Assembly: GCA_024346935.1 (NCBI GenBank)
Contig: AP024878.1
Span: 186,001 to 250,000, forward strand
From: Vibrio inusitatus
Lineage (GTDB): Bacteria > Pseudomonadota > Gammaproteobacteria > Enterobacterales > Vibrionaceae
Direction of reading: 5' to 3'
DNA length: 64,000 bases
The notes beneath the pieces are model-generated. The model saw nothing but the letters and a program-made list of their open reading frames with translations, was not told where the DNA came from and made no database searches. The position numbers and the translations under genes are program-made. Of this stretch, positions 1 to 7,871 are shown in pieces (the stretch's first letter is position 1; the number at the start of each line of letters is the position of its first letter).

Positions 1-186
1 CCAAGAGCCATTATTGCTCAGCAATTAATGAAACGAGTGCAGGTAAATAGCATGCATTCGGGCTTTCAAAGCCATACGCATTTTGAGCAACGCGGACCGT
101 TTGATGACCATCAGAAGAGTGATGGTAATGTGTTCGAGGGTGAGTTTGAGAAAAAAGACGATCAAGATAAAGACCGTCTTAATTAA
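1..186 (+). CDS. fxsA: FxsA family membrane protein, C-terminal fragment
   Basis: Frame 1 is open from the window edge to a TAA at 184-186, giving the last 61 residues of a protein that starts outside the window. The hydrophilic tail, with an acidic stretch (FEGEFEKKDD) followed by DKDRLN, closely matches the end of E. coli FxsA, which has FDGEYQRKDD then DRL. FxsA is a small inner-membrane protein of unclear function; overproduction in E. coli relieves F-plasmid exclusion of phage T7. The membrane segments that would confirm the family lie upstream of the window. In E. coli fxsA precedes groES, whereas here it is about 17 kb from groES and convergent with trmL. The call rests on the tail alone. 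Confidence 0.65.
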   Translation, partial: PRAIIAQQLMKRVQVNSMHSGFQSHTHFEQRGPFDDHQKSDGNVFEGEFEKKDDQDKDRLN

Positions 187-199
187 AGCTAGCTAATCA

Positions 200-220
200 G
201 GCGCTGTATCATACAGCGCC
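200..220. repeat. Perfect 9-bp hairpin around the trmL stop codon
   Basis: GGCGCTGTA and TACAGCGCC form a perfect inverted repeat separated by TCA, which is the trmL stop codon read on the minus strand. It lies between the convergent ends of fxsA and trmL. Neither side has a U-run, so it is not a standard intrinsic terminator. It may protect both 3' ends or act as a Rho-assisted stop. Confidence 0.5.
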
Positions 221-685
221 ATCAAATCCCATCTGACGCCACGCTTCAAACGCAATAATGGCGACGGCATTCGACAAATTTAAAGAGCGACTATCTGCCA
301 CCATTGGAATGCGAATTCTTTGTTCCATTGGCATCGATTCAATCAGCTCTGCTGGTAGGCCGCGAGTTTCAGGACCAAACAGCAAAACATCGCCTTGCTG
401 ATAGCTAGCATCGACATGATGGCCGGTGGTTTTGGTTGTGCAGGCAAAGATACGATAATTGCCATCACGCTCATTTAAGAAATCAATAAAGGCTTGATAG
501 TTCTTATGACGCTTAACGCGTGCAAGATCGTGGTAATCAAGGCCAGCTCGCCTTACTTTTTTTTCTTCTAAATCAAAACCCAGTGGTTCAATAAGGTGCA
601 AGTTGGCACCGCAATTTGCGCAAAGTCGGATGATGTTGCCGGTGTTCGGCGCGATTTCTGGTTCGTATAAAGCGATGTCAAACAT
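209..685 (-). CDS. trmL: tRNA (cytidine(34)-2'-O)-methyltransferase TrmL
   Basis: TrmL is a SPOUT-class methyltransferase that 2'-O-methylates the wobble base of tRNA-Leu isoacceptors (CAA and UAA anticodons) using S-adenosylmethionine. The protein has 158 residues, the normal length for this minimal SPOUT enzyme. Visible motifs are the N-terminal [11 protein letters not shown], the GPETRGLP turn and the knot motif [12 protein letters not shown] near residues 130-142, which binds the cofactor. Start at [17 protein letters not shown] matches the family. In E. coli trmL follows cysE; here it has separated from cysE and sits 76 bp downstream of cpxA on the same strand. No independent promoter is obvious. 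Confidence 0.95.
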   Translation of the reverse strand: MFDIALYEPEIAPNTGNIIRLCANCGANLHLIEPLGFDLEEKKVRRAGLDYHDLARVKRHKNYQAFIDFLNERDGNYRIFACTTKTTGHHVDASYQQGDVLLFGPETRGLPAELIESMPMEQRIRIPMVADSRSLNLSNAVAIIAFEAWRQMGFDGAV

Positions 686-761
686 AAACAGTCATGTATT
701 GATAAATAATGCAGGCAGTATATACCTAAACCCCTTTTAGGTGCACTGCCCGCGACTGACA

Positions 762-2132
762 CTAGGCTTGGATGGGTAAATTTACGGTCATTTTAAGTCC
801 GCCCAATGAAGTGCCACGCTCCGCATTGATCGTCCCATTGTGTTGCAAAATGGCACTTTCAGTAATGGCAAGGCCTAGTCCTGTGCCACCGCTTTCTCTA
901 TCTCGTGCAGTTGATACACGATAAAAAGGGCGAAATATGCTTTCGAGTTCTTCTTTTGGTACACCGGAACCATCATCTTCAACAGTAAATGTTAATTGGT
1001 GGTCAGTTGTGAAGAAGCGCACGTCTATTTTGGATTGACCGTAGCGAATGGCATTGCGCACGATGTTTTCAAAGGCGCTGGAGAGTAGTTTTTCGTTACC
1101 CACCAAAGTTACGTTGGGAATAGGTTGAAAGTTTAAGCTTATCTGGCTCTGCTCGGCTTCAAACTGAGCATCTAGTAGCATCTCTTCCCATAACGACTGA
1201 GCCTGCAATTGTGTTCGATTATGATGGCTGTCTATTTGCATACGTGACAGTCCAAGTAGATCTTTTATCATTTGCTCTAATCTTTCTGCTTCTGTTTCTA
1301 TGCGCTCTAGTTCCTTGGAGGAACCTTGCTTTCGTGTGGCAAGAGCATTGGCCATCCTTAAGCGAGTTAGTGGCGAGCGAAGCTCGTGAGATATATCCGA
1401 TAAAAGCTTTTGCTGACCCGAGACCATTTGATTTATGGACAGTACCATTTGGTTAAAGCTAGCTCCGGTCTGTTTAAATTCACTGGTGCCTTGCTCAAGA
1501 CTTGGGTCTACTTCGAATTGTCCATGTGTGACTCGCTTGGCAGCAAGCTCTAGTCTTCTAGCAGGCAGGCTCAAATTCCAAGCGCATAACAAGAGTAACG
1601 GAGTACTTACGACCATAATAAATAGTAACAGTTTGAAAGGGGCATCTAAGAATTGATAAAGAAGTGGTGGTGGCATATTGGTGCTAAACCCCGCATAGAT
1701 AACGAAGTCATTGCCACTGATTTGAATCGGAAAGGGACCCGCCACCATAAAACGGCCAAACAGCCGCTGGCTTGGCTCGGCTGCGCTGATGTACTGTGCC
1801 GCCATTGTTTGAAGTGCGTGACGTCTCGGGCCATGTTCTTTGCTGACAAGTGTTCCTTCGTTATCCACTAAGTAGAGACGAAAATCTTTACTGCCAAATC
1901 GACGTTCTTCAAGTTTTCTTAGAGTGCGTGCAGGGTTGGTGCTTTTACTTAGGTCTCTCTCTATGGTTGTGACTAGGCGATTTATTTTATTTAAAGACTC
2001 TTTATTAATGGAATGTGACTTCCTTGGATCTAGCATTTGCAGGCCAATGACGGCAAGTAGTACCAGCAAAATGGTGAGCCAAAATATGGCAAAGATACGT
2101 CCATAAAGGCTATTAAATTTAGGTATTCTCAT
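762..2132 (-). CDS. cpxA: Envelope-stress sensor histidine kinase CpxA
   Basis: CpxA is the inner-membrane sensor of the Cpx system and acts as kinase and phosphatase on CpxR in response to misfolded periplasmic proteins. In order: a membrane segment at about 11-31, a periplasmic sensor domain, a second membrane segment at about 166-187, a HAMP linker, the HisKA box SDISHELRSPLTRLR with phospho-accepting His249, and an ATPase domain with NIVRNAIRYG (N box), VEDDGSGVP (G1) and GTGLGLAI (G2). The length of 456 residues fits E. coli CpxA (457). Its ATG overlaps the cpxR stop codon by one base (TAATG), so the two are translationally coupled. Confidence 0.96.
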   Translation of the reverse strand: MRIPKFNSLYGRIFAIFWLTILLVLLAVIGLQMLDPRKSHSINKESLNKINRLVTTIERDLSKSTNPARTLRKLEERRFGSKDFRLYLVDNEGTLVSKEHGPRRHALQTMAAQYISAAEPSQRLFGRFMVAGPFPIQISGNDFVIYAGFSTNMPPPLLYQFLDAPFKLLLFIMVVSTPLLLLCAWNLSLPARRLELAAKRVTHGQFEVDPSLEQGTSEFKQTGASFNQMVLSINQMVSGQQKLLSDISHELRSPLTRLRMANALATRKQGSSKELERIETEAERLEQMIKDLLGLSRMQIDSHHNRTQLQAQSLWEEMLLDAQFEAEQSQISLNFQPIPNVTLVGNEKLLSSAFENIVRNAIRYGQSKIDVRFFTTDHQLTFTVEDDGSGVPKEELESIFRPFYRVSTARDRESGGTGLGLAITESAILQHNGTINAERGTSLGGLKMTVNLPIQA

Positions 2133-2815
2133 TACACAGTCTCGACAAATAGGTAACCCTTGCCTCTCAGGGTTTTAATGCGGGGTTTTCCATCTTTGCG
2201 TTCAGGAAGCTTTTTTCGCAAATTGGATACATGCATGTCTACAGCTCTATCGAATGCAGCTAAGCGTTTGCCTAGAACTTCAAGGCTGATATTTTCCTTG
2301 GTAAGTACCTGCCCTGGAGTGCGCAAAAAGTACTCTAGTAGAGCGTACTCTGTGCTAGTGAGGTCAAGAAGCTCCTCTTCACAATAAGCTTCTTGAGCTC
2401 CAGGATTTAAAGAAAGATCATCAAAGGTATTGTTTGGTGTCGATATTACAGGCGTATTTTGTGTACGACGTAAAATAGCGCGTATTCGAGCTAACAACTC
2501 TCGGTCACTAAATGGTTTGGGTAGAAAATCATCCGCACCGAGCTCAAGGCCAATAACCCGATCGACCTCTTCGCCTTTAGCTGTAAGGAATAAAACAGGA
2601 GTTTGCCACTTCTCTCTAAGTTGCTTTAGCATTTCCATACCGCTCATTTTGGGCATCATGATATCAAGGAGAATCAGGTCGATATCTTCATTGATGGCTT
2701 CAAGCCCCTCAACACCATTATGAGCTTGAGAAACAGTAAAGCCTTCGTAGGTGAGAATGTCTTCTAGCAGAGCCGTTAGCTCAGTATCGTCATCTACTAA
2801 TAAAATATGTGGCAT
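2132..2815 (-). CDS. cpxR: Response regulator CpxR
   Basis: CpxR is an OmpR/PhoB-type transcription factor activated by CpxA. The receiver domain holds the acidic pocket DDD (8-10), the phosphorylation site Asp51 in LILLDIMMP and the conserved Lys in PKPF near 105. The C-terminal winged helix (about 130-227) ends with the typical KTLRGKGYLFV. It is the promoter-proximal gene of cpxRA and is divergent from cpxP. The 176-bp gap holds CpxR-type GTAAA repeats, consistent with autoregulation. The length of 227 residues is normal. Confidence 0.97.
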   Translation of the reverse strand: MPHILLVDDDTELTALLEDILTYEGFTVSQAHNGVEGLEAINEDIDLILLDIMMPKMSGMEMLKQLREKWQTPVLFLTAKGEEVDRVIGLELGADDFLPKPFSDRELLARIRAILRRTQNTPVISTPNNTFDDLSLNPGAQEAYCEEELLDLTSTEYALLEYFLRTPGQVLTKENISLEVLGKRLAAFDRAVDMHVSNLRKKLPERKDGKPRIKTLRGKGYLFVETV

Positions 2816-2853
2816 CAGGTTCTCACTCTACGACTATGTTTAATGTTTAGATT

Positions 2854-2899
2854 GTAAGGCGGATTGTAAAGGGCTTGGATTTGATTTACTTATCTTTAC
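2854..2899. promoter_or_regulatory. Putative CpxR boxes between cpxR and cpxP
   Basis: The known CpxR box is two GTAAA half-sites spaced by a few bases. At 2885-2899 the minus strand reads GTAAA-GATAA-GTAAA, a perfect match with 5-bp spacing. At 2854-2870 the plus strand has GTAAG, seven bases, then GTAAA. A further TTTAC/TTAC pair at 2916-2928 has short spacing. Their place between the divergent cpxRA and cpxP genes fits control of both. Binding is inferred from the motif only. Confidence 0.7.
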
Positions 2900-2991
2900 G
2901 TTTCACATACCGCACTTTACACGCTTACTATTATTCTAAATGCATCTGCTGAAAAACAGCAGCCGATGTCTAAATTATCGAGGTATATCTC

Positions 2992-3501
2992 ATGGCAATG
3001 AATAAAAAATGGTTAGCAGTAGCAATGATGGTTCCACTGACACTAGGAAGTGCATCGGTGTTAGCAAACGGTCATAAAGGTGGCGAGAAGGGCCAGAAAG
3101 GTGGTCAATCTTGCATGATGCCAATGGATGGAAAAAGCGCATTTAGAGGTCTAGACCTGACTGATGAGCAAAAAGCAGAATTGAAAACCATTCGTGATGA
3201 CGTTCGTGCTTCAAAGAAAGCGAAAGGTGACTCTAAGCGTGAAACGATGAAAGAAATAAAAGCGCAGGAGCAAGAACTAGTTCTTGCCGCTGATTTCAAT
3301 GAAGCAGAGGCACAAAAACTAGCTTCATCTATGGTTGAAGAGCGCACGGCTATGCAAGTAGAGAAAATGCGTACCATTCATCGCATGATGAGCGTATTGA
3401 CTGACGATCAAAAGCAACAACTGGTAGAAAAAAGAGCAGAGCGTACAGCAAAATGTGAGCAAAAAATGCAGAAGAGAATGTCTAAAAAAGACAGTGAGTA
3501 A
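2992..3501 (+). CDS. cpxP: CpxP/Spy-family periplasmic stress protein
   Basis: CpxP is a periplasmic chaperone-like protein that damps CpxA signalling and delivers misfolded proteins to DegP. The 169-residue product starts with a signal peptide (cleavage likely after SASVLA). Two LTxxQ motifs (LTDEQKAEL and LTDDQKQQL) mark the Spy/CpxP fold, and the rest is highly charged and helical. The first ATG (2992) has GAGG upstream; an in-frame ATG two codons later is also possible. It is divergent from cpxRA across the putative CpxR boxes. Two hairpins follow the gene. Confidence 0.88.
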   Translation: MAMNKKWLAVAMMVPLTLGSASVLANGHKGGEKGQKGGQSCMMPMDGKSAFRGLDLTDEQKAELKTIRDDVRASKKAKGDSKRETMKEIKAQEQELVLAADFNEAEAQKLASSMVEERTAMQVEKMRTIHRMMSVLTDDQKQQLVEKRAERTAKCEQKMQKRMSKKDSE

Positions 3502-3509
3502 TCTGCAAA

Positions 3510-3536
3510 AATAGACTGACTTAATCAGTCTATTTT
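3510..3536. terminator. Bidirectional terminator after cpxP
   Basis: AATAGACTGA and TCAGTCTATT pair around a CTTAA loop, followed by TTTT. On the opposite strand the hairpin is also followed by a U-run, so it could also stop transcription of the small convergent gene at 3557-3709. Confidence 0.75.
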
Positions 3537-3544
3537 GAACATAG

Positions 3545-3577
3545 AAAGCGTGACTACTATTGGTCGCGCTTTTTTTC
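3545..3577 (+). terminator. Second terminator in the cpxP 3' region
   Basis: AAAGCGTGAC pairs with GTCGCGCTTT (one U-G wobble) around an 8-base loop and is followed by a long T-run. It sits just after the first hairpin and could define the 3' end of a processed small RNA from cpxP mRNA. Confidence 0.7.
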
Positions 3578-3709
3578 TTTATGCGAGTTCAAACAACTGG
3601 AAGGGTCTGAGCGATAAGGCACGCAACTGCGCTTGTTCTCGGGTGTGAGGCCTAGACTTAAACACCATTCATCGTAGCGTTTTAGCATTTTTCGTAACCA
3701 TTTCATCAT
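3557..3709 (-). CDS. Small conserved-looking protein, 50 aa, function unknown
   Basis: A 50-residue frame reads [16 protein letters not shown], then [16 protein letters not shown], and ends KKRDQ. The composition looks like a real protein: a basic aromatic amphipathic N-terminus, an LGLTPE turn, three cysteines (16, 29 and 39) and a charged tail. I believe similar short proteins occur in other vibrios but cannot confirm this. No signal peptide or membrane segment is seen. The start could be either of two adjacent ATGs (3709 or 3706). An AGAGGA lies about 14 bases upstream, rather far for a ribosome site. The stop codon lies inside the loop of the second cpxP terminator, so the 3' ends of this gene and of the cpxP transcript are antisense to each other. 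Confidence 0.55.
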   Translation of the reverse strand: MMKWLRKMLKRYDEWCLSLGLTPENKRSCVPYRSDPSSCLNSHKEKKRDQ

Positions 3710-3765
3710 TTGCTAGTCTAGATTCCTCTTTTATTGTGAATGCACCCATCGCTTATATTTCAGTG

Positions 3766-3771
3766 TATAAT
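3766..3771 (+). promoter_or_regulatory. Possible -10 element of fieF
   Basis: TATAAT stands 28 bases before the preferred fieF ATG at 3799. No good -35 is visible at 16-18 bp. If it is active, the transcript would begin near 3778, which rules out the longer in-frame start at 3736. Confidence 0.4.
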
Positions 3772-3798
3772 TCGTGCAAACCTTTTCCATTAATAATT

Positions 3799-4707
3799 AT
3801 GAAGCAAGAGTATAAAAAATTAGTCACCATCGCTGCGTGGTCAGCCACAATAGTGGCAACGATTTTACTTATCGTGAAAATTGCAGTGTGGTGGGTCACA
3901 GGATCCGTTAGTTTACTGGCATCCGTAGTGGATTCATTACTGGATATTGCCGCCTCTTCCATAAACCTTGTGGTGCTTAAATATGCCCTGCAGCCAGCAG
4001 ATGAAGAGCATACTTTTGGTCATGGGAAAGCAGAGTCTCTTGCGGCGCTTGCTCAATCTATGTTTATCTCCGGTTCGGCTCTCTTCTTAGTTCTTAATGG
4101 TATAGACCGCTTCTTCCGTCCTCATGAGATCAACCAACCTGAGCTTGGTATCTATGTTAGCTTGTTTGCTATGGTAGTGACCTTTGGCTTAGTTACGTTC
4201 CAAAAGCACGTAGTAAGACAAACCGGCAGTCAGGCTATTGCCGCGGACTCGCTTCACTATCAATCTGATCTGTATATGAATGCAGCCATACTACTGGCAC
4301 TGGTATTGAGCATGTATGGTTTGGGACAAGCGGATGCGGTATTTGCAATAGGTATTGGTATATTCATTCTGTATAGCGCGTTTAAAATGATCGCAGAGGC
4401 CGTGCAATCCTTGCTAGATCGGCAACTTCCAGAATCTGAGCTTATAGAAATTAAGACAATAGCAACATCGATAGATAGAGTGTACGGCATTCATCAATTG
4501 AGAACACGCTTGTCGGGGCCGACTAGATTTATTCAGTTGCACTTAGAGCTGGATGATCAGTTACCTTTGATTGAAGCTCATCAGATTGCCGATGAGGTTG
4601 AAGCACAGTTAATGAGTCATTTTGAAGGGTGTGATGTTTTAATCCATCAAGATCCTGTTTCAGTTGTTAACAATGTTGAGCAACACGAGAAGCAGCAAGG
4701 GTGGTAA
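3799..4707 (+). CDS. fieF: Cation diffusion facilitator FieF (iron/zinc efflux)
   Basis: FieF is an inner-membrane CDF antiporter that exports Fe(II) and Zn(II) in exchange for protons. The product has six hydrophobic segments, the metal-site helices with [11 protein letters not shown] (DxxxD) and [10 protein letters not shown] (HxxxD), the loop signature [14 protein letters not shown], and a C-terminal cytoplasmic domain with metal-binding histidines. The open frame reaches back to a GTG at 3736, but homologues start MKQEY, which corresponds to ATG 3799, and a TATAAT lies between the two. The resulting 302 residues fit E. coli FieF (300). The cpxP-fieF-pfkA order is conserved with enterobacteria. 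Confidence 0.93.
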   Translation: MKQEYKKLVTIAAWSATIVATILLIVKIAVWWVTGSVSLLASVVDSLLDIAASSINLVVLKYALQPADEEHTFGHGKAESLAALAQSMFISGSALFLVLNGIDRFFRPHEINQPELGIYVSLFAMVVTFGLVTFQKHVVRQTGSQAIAADSLHYQSDLYMNAAILLALVLSMYGLGQADAVFAIGIGIFILYSAFKMIAEAVQSLLDRQLPESELIEIKTIATSIDRVYGIHQLRTRLSGPTRFIQLHLELDDQLPLIEAHQIADEVEAQLMSHFEGCDVLIHQDPVSVVNNVEQHEKQQGW

Positions 4708-4844
4708 GGTGTAAACACTGAATTTTTTAGGAAATTTAGGTAGAATTAACTATCTTGGTTAGGTGAATGGTTAAACTTTATGATTCTGATTTGAATCAAT
4801 CTTAACTATACCGGAAACTGTAATACTCTTACCAAGTTGAAATT

Positions 4845-4925
4845 TTGTTAGCTTCGCTCACCAGAGTCAAGAAGGGTGACTCGAGCGTGGTGATTAGAAT
4901 TCTTGCCGATGACAAGGCGATTTAA
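4845..4925 (+). other. Structured 5' leader before pfkA
   Basis: The gap between fieF and pfkA is about 256 bp. Near its end GAGTCA and TGACTC (4864-4882) pair around AGAAGGG, nested in a CACCA/TGGTG pair, and a small CTTG/CAAG hairpin follows. This could be a leader with regulatory structure or a chance fold. No known riboswitch is recognised. Confidence 0.3.
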
Positions 4926-4963
4926 ATTAAAAATAAGATCAATCCCAAATATTGAGGGTCAAC

Positions 4964-5926
4964 ATGATTAAAAAAATTGGTGTACTAACAAGTGGTGGAG
5001 ACGCACCTGGTATGAATGCTGCAGTACGTGGGGTCGTACGTACAGCATTGTCAAAAGGTGTTGAAGTATTCGGCATTTATGACGGCTATCAAGGTCTCTA
5101 TGAAGATCGCATCGAGAAACTAGATCGTTCAAGTGTCTCTGATGTAATAAACAAAGGCGGTACCTTCCTTGGTTCAGCGCGTTTCCCTGAGTTCAAAGAC
5201 GAAGCAGTACGTGCTAAAGCTATTGAGAACCTGAAAAAACACGGCATTGAAGCTCTTGTTGTTGTTGGTGGTGATGGTTCTTACATGGGAGCAAAAAAAC
5301 TAACTGAAATGGGCTTCCCATGTATCGGTCTTCCTGGAACTATCGATAATGATATCGCAGGTACTGATTACACTATCGGTTACCTTACAGCTCTAAATAC
5401 TGTTATCGATGCTATTGACCGCTTACGAGATACTTCATCTTCCCACCAACGTATCTCTATTGTTGAGATCATGGGTCGCCATTGTGGTGATTTAACTCTA
5501 ATGTCTGCTATTGCGGGTGGTTGTGAATACATCATCACTCCTGAGCGTCAGTGGAGTAAAGAGGAGCTGATAACTAGTATTGAAGAAGGCATCGCAAAAG
5601 GTAAGAAGCATGCCATCATTGCTCTGACTGAATTGATGTTTGATGCTAATGATCTAGCAAAAGACATTGAAGAAGCGACAGGTCGCGAGACTCGCGCGAC
5701 GGTTCTTGGGCATATTCAACGTGGTGGTCGCCCAACAGCATTTGACCGCGTTCTCGCTTCTCGCATGGGCAACTACGCAGTTCATCTTCTACTAGAAGGT
5801 CATGGTGGTCGCTGTGTGGGTATTCAAAAAGAAGAGTTGGTTCATCACGACATTATTGATGCAATTGAAAACATGCGTCGCCCAGTTCGCAGTGACTTAT
5901 ACACTGTTGCTGACGAGTTGTTCTAA
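4964..5926 (+). CDS. pfkA: 6-phosphofructokinase PfkA
   Basis: PfkA catalyses the ATP-dependent phosphorylation of fructose 6-phosphate, the committed step of glycolysis. The 320-residue product is the same length as E. coli PfkA and aligns throughout. Visible motifs are [15 protein letters not shown] (nucleotide loop), GGDGSYMGA, the catalytic [15 protein letters not shown], and [10 protein letters not shown] for sugar binding. ATG 4964 is chosen over the upstream in-frame TTG (4952) because it matches MIKKIGV and has GAGGG at the right distance. A strong hairpin terminator follows. Confidence 0.97.
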   Translation: MIKKIGVLTSGGDAPGMNAAVRGVVRTALSKGVEVFGIYDGYQGLYEDRIEKLDRSSVSDVINKGGTFLGSARFPEFKDEAVRAKAIENLKKHGIEALVVVGGDGSYMGAKKLTEMGFPCIGLPGTIDNDIAGTDYTIGYLTALNTVIDAIDRLRDTSSSHQRISIVEIMGRHCGDLTLMSAIAGGCEYIITPERQWSKEELITSIEEGIAKGKKHAIIALTELMFDANDLAKDIEEATGRETRATVLGHIQRGGRPTAFDRVLASRMGNYAVHLLLEGHGGRCVGIQKEELVHHDIIDAIENMRRPVRSDLYTVADELF

Positions 5927-5955
5927 GCTCATTAGGCAATAGTCGTAATCGATAG

Positions 5956-5982
5956 AACCGCTACTTAGATAGCGGTTTTTTT
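5956..5982 (+). terminator. Terminator of pfkA
   Basis: AACCGCTA and TAGCGGTT form an 8-bp stem around CTTAGA, running straight into a T-run. Confidence 0.85.
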
Positions 5983-6007
5983 ATGTCAGTTAGATATGAG
6001 TAGGCAT

Positions 6008-6034
6008 AAAAAAGGTCAGCCTAGGCTGACCTTT
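6008..6034 (-). terminator. Terminator of tpiA
   Basis: AAAGGTCAGC-CTAG-GCTGACCTTT is a perfect inverted repeat; on the minus strand it is followed by a T-run. It faces tpiA, 26 bp from its stop codon. Confidence 0.85.
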
Positions 6035-6059
6035 CAATCACTTTATCTATCAAGACAAA

Positions 6060-6830
6060 TTAAGCTTTCGCTTCTGCTGCTGCTTTAGCGATAGCTGCAA
6101 AGCTTTTCGCGTCAAGAGCTGCACCGCCAACTAGAGCACCATCGATGTCTGGTTGTGCGAAGTATGCTGCTGCGTTTTCTGGCTTAACAGAACCGCCGTA
6201 TTGGATAACAACATTCTTAGCAACTTCTTCGTTCTTCTGTGCAATGTGAGCACGGATTGAAGCGTGGATACGCTGAGCATCGTCAGCTGTAGCAGCTTTA
6301 CCAGTACCGATAGCCCAGATTGGTTCGTAGGCGATGATTGCACCGTTTAGAGCTTCTGCACCTAGTAGGTTGATTACAGCATCGATCTGACGAGCACAAA
6401 CTGCTTCAGTTTCGCCAGCTTCATTTTGAGCATCAGACTCACCGATACAAAGAACAGGAGTTAGGCCGTTTTCTTTTAGGAATGCAAATTTCTTAGCAAC
6501 AAACTCGTCTGATTCATTGTGGTATTCACGACGCTCAGAGTGACCGATGATGATGTGAGTTGCCCCAAACTCTTTCAGCATCGTTGGAGACATATCGCCA
6601 GTGAAAGCACCTTGATTGTTCACGTCAGTGTTTTGAGCACCTAGAATGATAGCGCTACCAGCATCAGTAAGAGTGCGCTCTGCTAGGTCGATGAATAGTG
6701 CTGGTGGCGCTACTGCCACATCAACACCCGTTACGCCTTCTAGTTCTGCATTCAGACCAGTTAGCAAGTCAACAACCATCTCTTTGGTGCCGTTTAGTTT
6801 CCAGTTACCCATAACTACAGGATGACGCAT
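6060..6830 (-). CDS. tpiA: Triose-phosphate isomerase
   Basis: TpiA interconverts dihydroxyacetone phosphate and glyceraldehyde 3-phosphate. The 256-residue TIM barrel contains substrate-binding Lys11 (GNWKLNG), the electrophile His97 (IIGHSERR), the catalytic base Glu169 ([11 protein letters not shown], including the mobile loop) and the phosphate-binding YGGSVKPEN and GALVGGA. It is convergent with pfkA, another enzyme of the same pathway. GGAG lies just upstream of the ATG on the minus strand. Single-gene unit with its own terminator. Confidence 0.98.
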   Translation of the reverse strand: MRHPVVMGNWKLNGTKEMVVDLLTGLNAELEGVTGVDVAVAPPALFIDLAERTLTDAGSAIILGAQNTDVNNQGAFTGDMSPTMLKEFGATHIIIGHSERREYHNESDEFVAKKFAFLKENGLTPVLCIGESDAQNEAGETEAVCARQIDAVINLLGAEALNGAIIAYEPIWAIGTGKAATADDAQRIHASIRAHIAQKNEEVAKNVVIQYGGSVKPENAAAYFAQPDIDGALVGGAALDAKSFAAIAKAAAEAKA

Positions 6831-7039
6831 AAAAATACTCCCTTCTAAATTAGTAAAAAATATACGTTGTAGGTGAAAGAATATAACAGATAAAAACGGT
6901 TATATCATGATACGAATCATTTCTTGACCTAGGGTAGCTGCATAATTATTGGACTAGTGATCTGGCGGGCAAAAAAGCAGATCAACTACTTAAAAAGCTT
7001 GTGTCTAGTGTATGGTTTAGTGTTCACGGAGGATGTGTC

Positions 7040-7390
7040 ATGCCCAATTTAGTAATGGAATATACCGATTCCTTAGAAGACAGACTAAACATTCAAGGAT
7101 TGCTTCAGGATATGCATCAAGTATTGATTGATAGTGACCTATTTGAACTAAACTCAGTAAAATCTCGAACCTTACGTTGCCATTCATGGCTCATCGGTGA
7201 TAGTGAAGATCAATACGACTTTATCCACGTGACAGTTGAGTTGCTTTCAGGAAGAACAGTGGAGCAAAAACAAGCTTTGTCACAAAGTGTATTTTCGATA
7301 CTGACAGAACAAGCCAATTGGGTGGGGAGCGTTACGGTTAATATTAGAGATATGGATAGAGATTGCTTTGCTAAGCACACTACTATTTAG
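7040..7390 (+). CDS. Tautomerase-family protein (5-carboxymethyl-2-hydroxymuconate isomerase type)
   Basis: The mature protein would begin with Pro (MPNLVMEYTDSL), the catalytic base of the tautomerase/4-oxalocrotonate superfamily after Met removal. The 116-residue length and overall sequence fit the CHMI (HpaF-like) family, which isomerises 5-carboxymethyl-2-hydroxymuconate in homoprotocatechuate breakdown. No other gene of that pathway is nearby, so its true substrate is unknown. The frame extends upstream to an ATG at 7001, but a perfect GGAGG (7028-7032) and the need for Pro at position 2 fix the start at 7040. Eight bases separate it from the next gene, with which it probably forms an operon. 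Confidence 0.8.
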   Translation: MPNLVMEYTDSLEDRLNIQGLLQDMHQVLIDSDLFELNSVKSRTLRCHSWLIGDSEDQYDFIHVTVELLSGRTVEQKQALSQSVFSILTEQANWVGSVTVNIRDMDRDCFAKHTTI

Positions 7391-7398
7391 GAATACCC

Positions 7399-7830
7399 AT
7401 GGACTTTAAGTTTTTATTGCTCTCTTTTGACGGTCGTATCGGGCGCAAACAATTCTGGCTTTGGAACATTAGCTATTACTTGTTTCTTTCTATGGTGGCC
7501 ACAGCCATAGCGCAAGTTTCACCGGGCACTGCTTTATATGCTGTCCCTGTATTGGCTATCATTTTGCTGTATCCCGATTTGGCGGTAACAGCGAAGCGTT
7601 GGCATGATCGTAACAAGTCTAATCGATTTTTATTGCTCAATGTGCCACTGGTTATTGGTCGATCATTAATTCCTATGTCGGCTCAAATGGAGACGGGGGA
7701 AGGTCTTTCACGAATTCTATCGCTGATTGCCTTGATATGTGGATTGTGGATCTTTGTGGAATGTAGCTTGCTAAAAGGTAGTGAAAAAGACAACGATTAT
7801 GGAGCACCATTTGACAATGGTAAGGCATAA
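7399..7830 (+). CDS. DUF805 family inner-membrane protein
   Basis: The 143-residue protein shows the DUF805 hallmark LSFDGRIGRKQFWLWN at residues 8-23, then hydrophobic segments at about 22-42, 46-64, 78-95 and 105-125. The conserved KRWHDRNKS lies between helices. DUF805 proteins are small integral membrane proteins of unknown function. It lies 8 bp after the tautomerase gene, so the two are probably co-transcribed, and it ends at a bidirectional terminator shared with glpX. Confidence 0.85.
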   Translation: MDFKFLLLSFDGRIGRKQFWLWNISYYLFLSMVATAIAQVSPGTALYAVPVLAIILLYPDLAVTAKRWHDRNKSNRFLLLNVPLVIGRSLIPMSAQMETGEGLSRILSLIALICGLWIFVECSLLKGSEKDNDYGAPFDNGKA

Positions 7831-7858
7831 AAAAACGCAGCGTTGAGCTGCGTTTTTT
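7829..7858. terminator. Bidirectional terminator between the DUF805 gene and glpX
   Basis: AAACGCAGC-GTTGA-GCTGCGTTT with A-runs before and T-runs after serves both convergent genes. The DUF805 stop codon is at its 5' edge. Confidence 0.85.
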
Positions 7859-7871
7859 ATTGAATGAAGAT

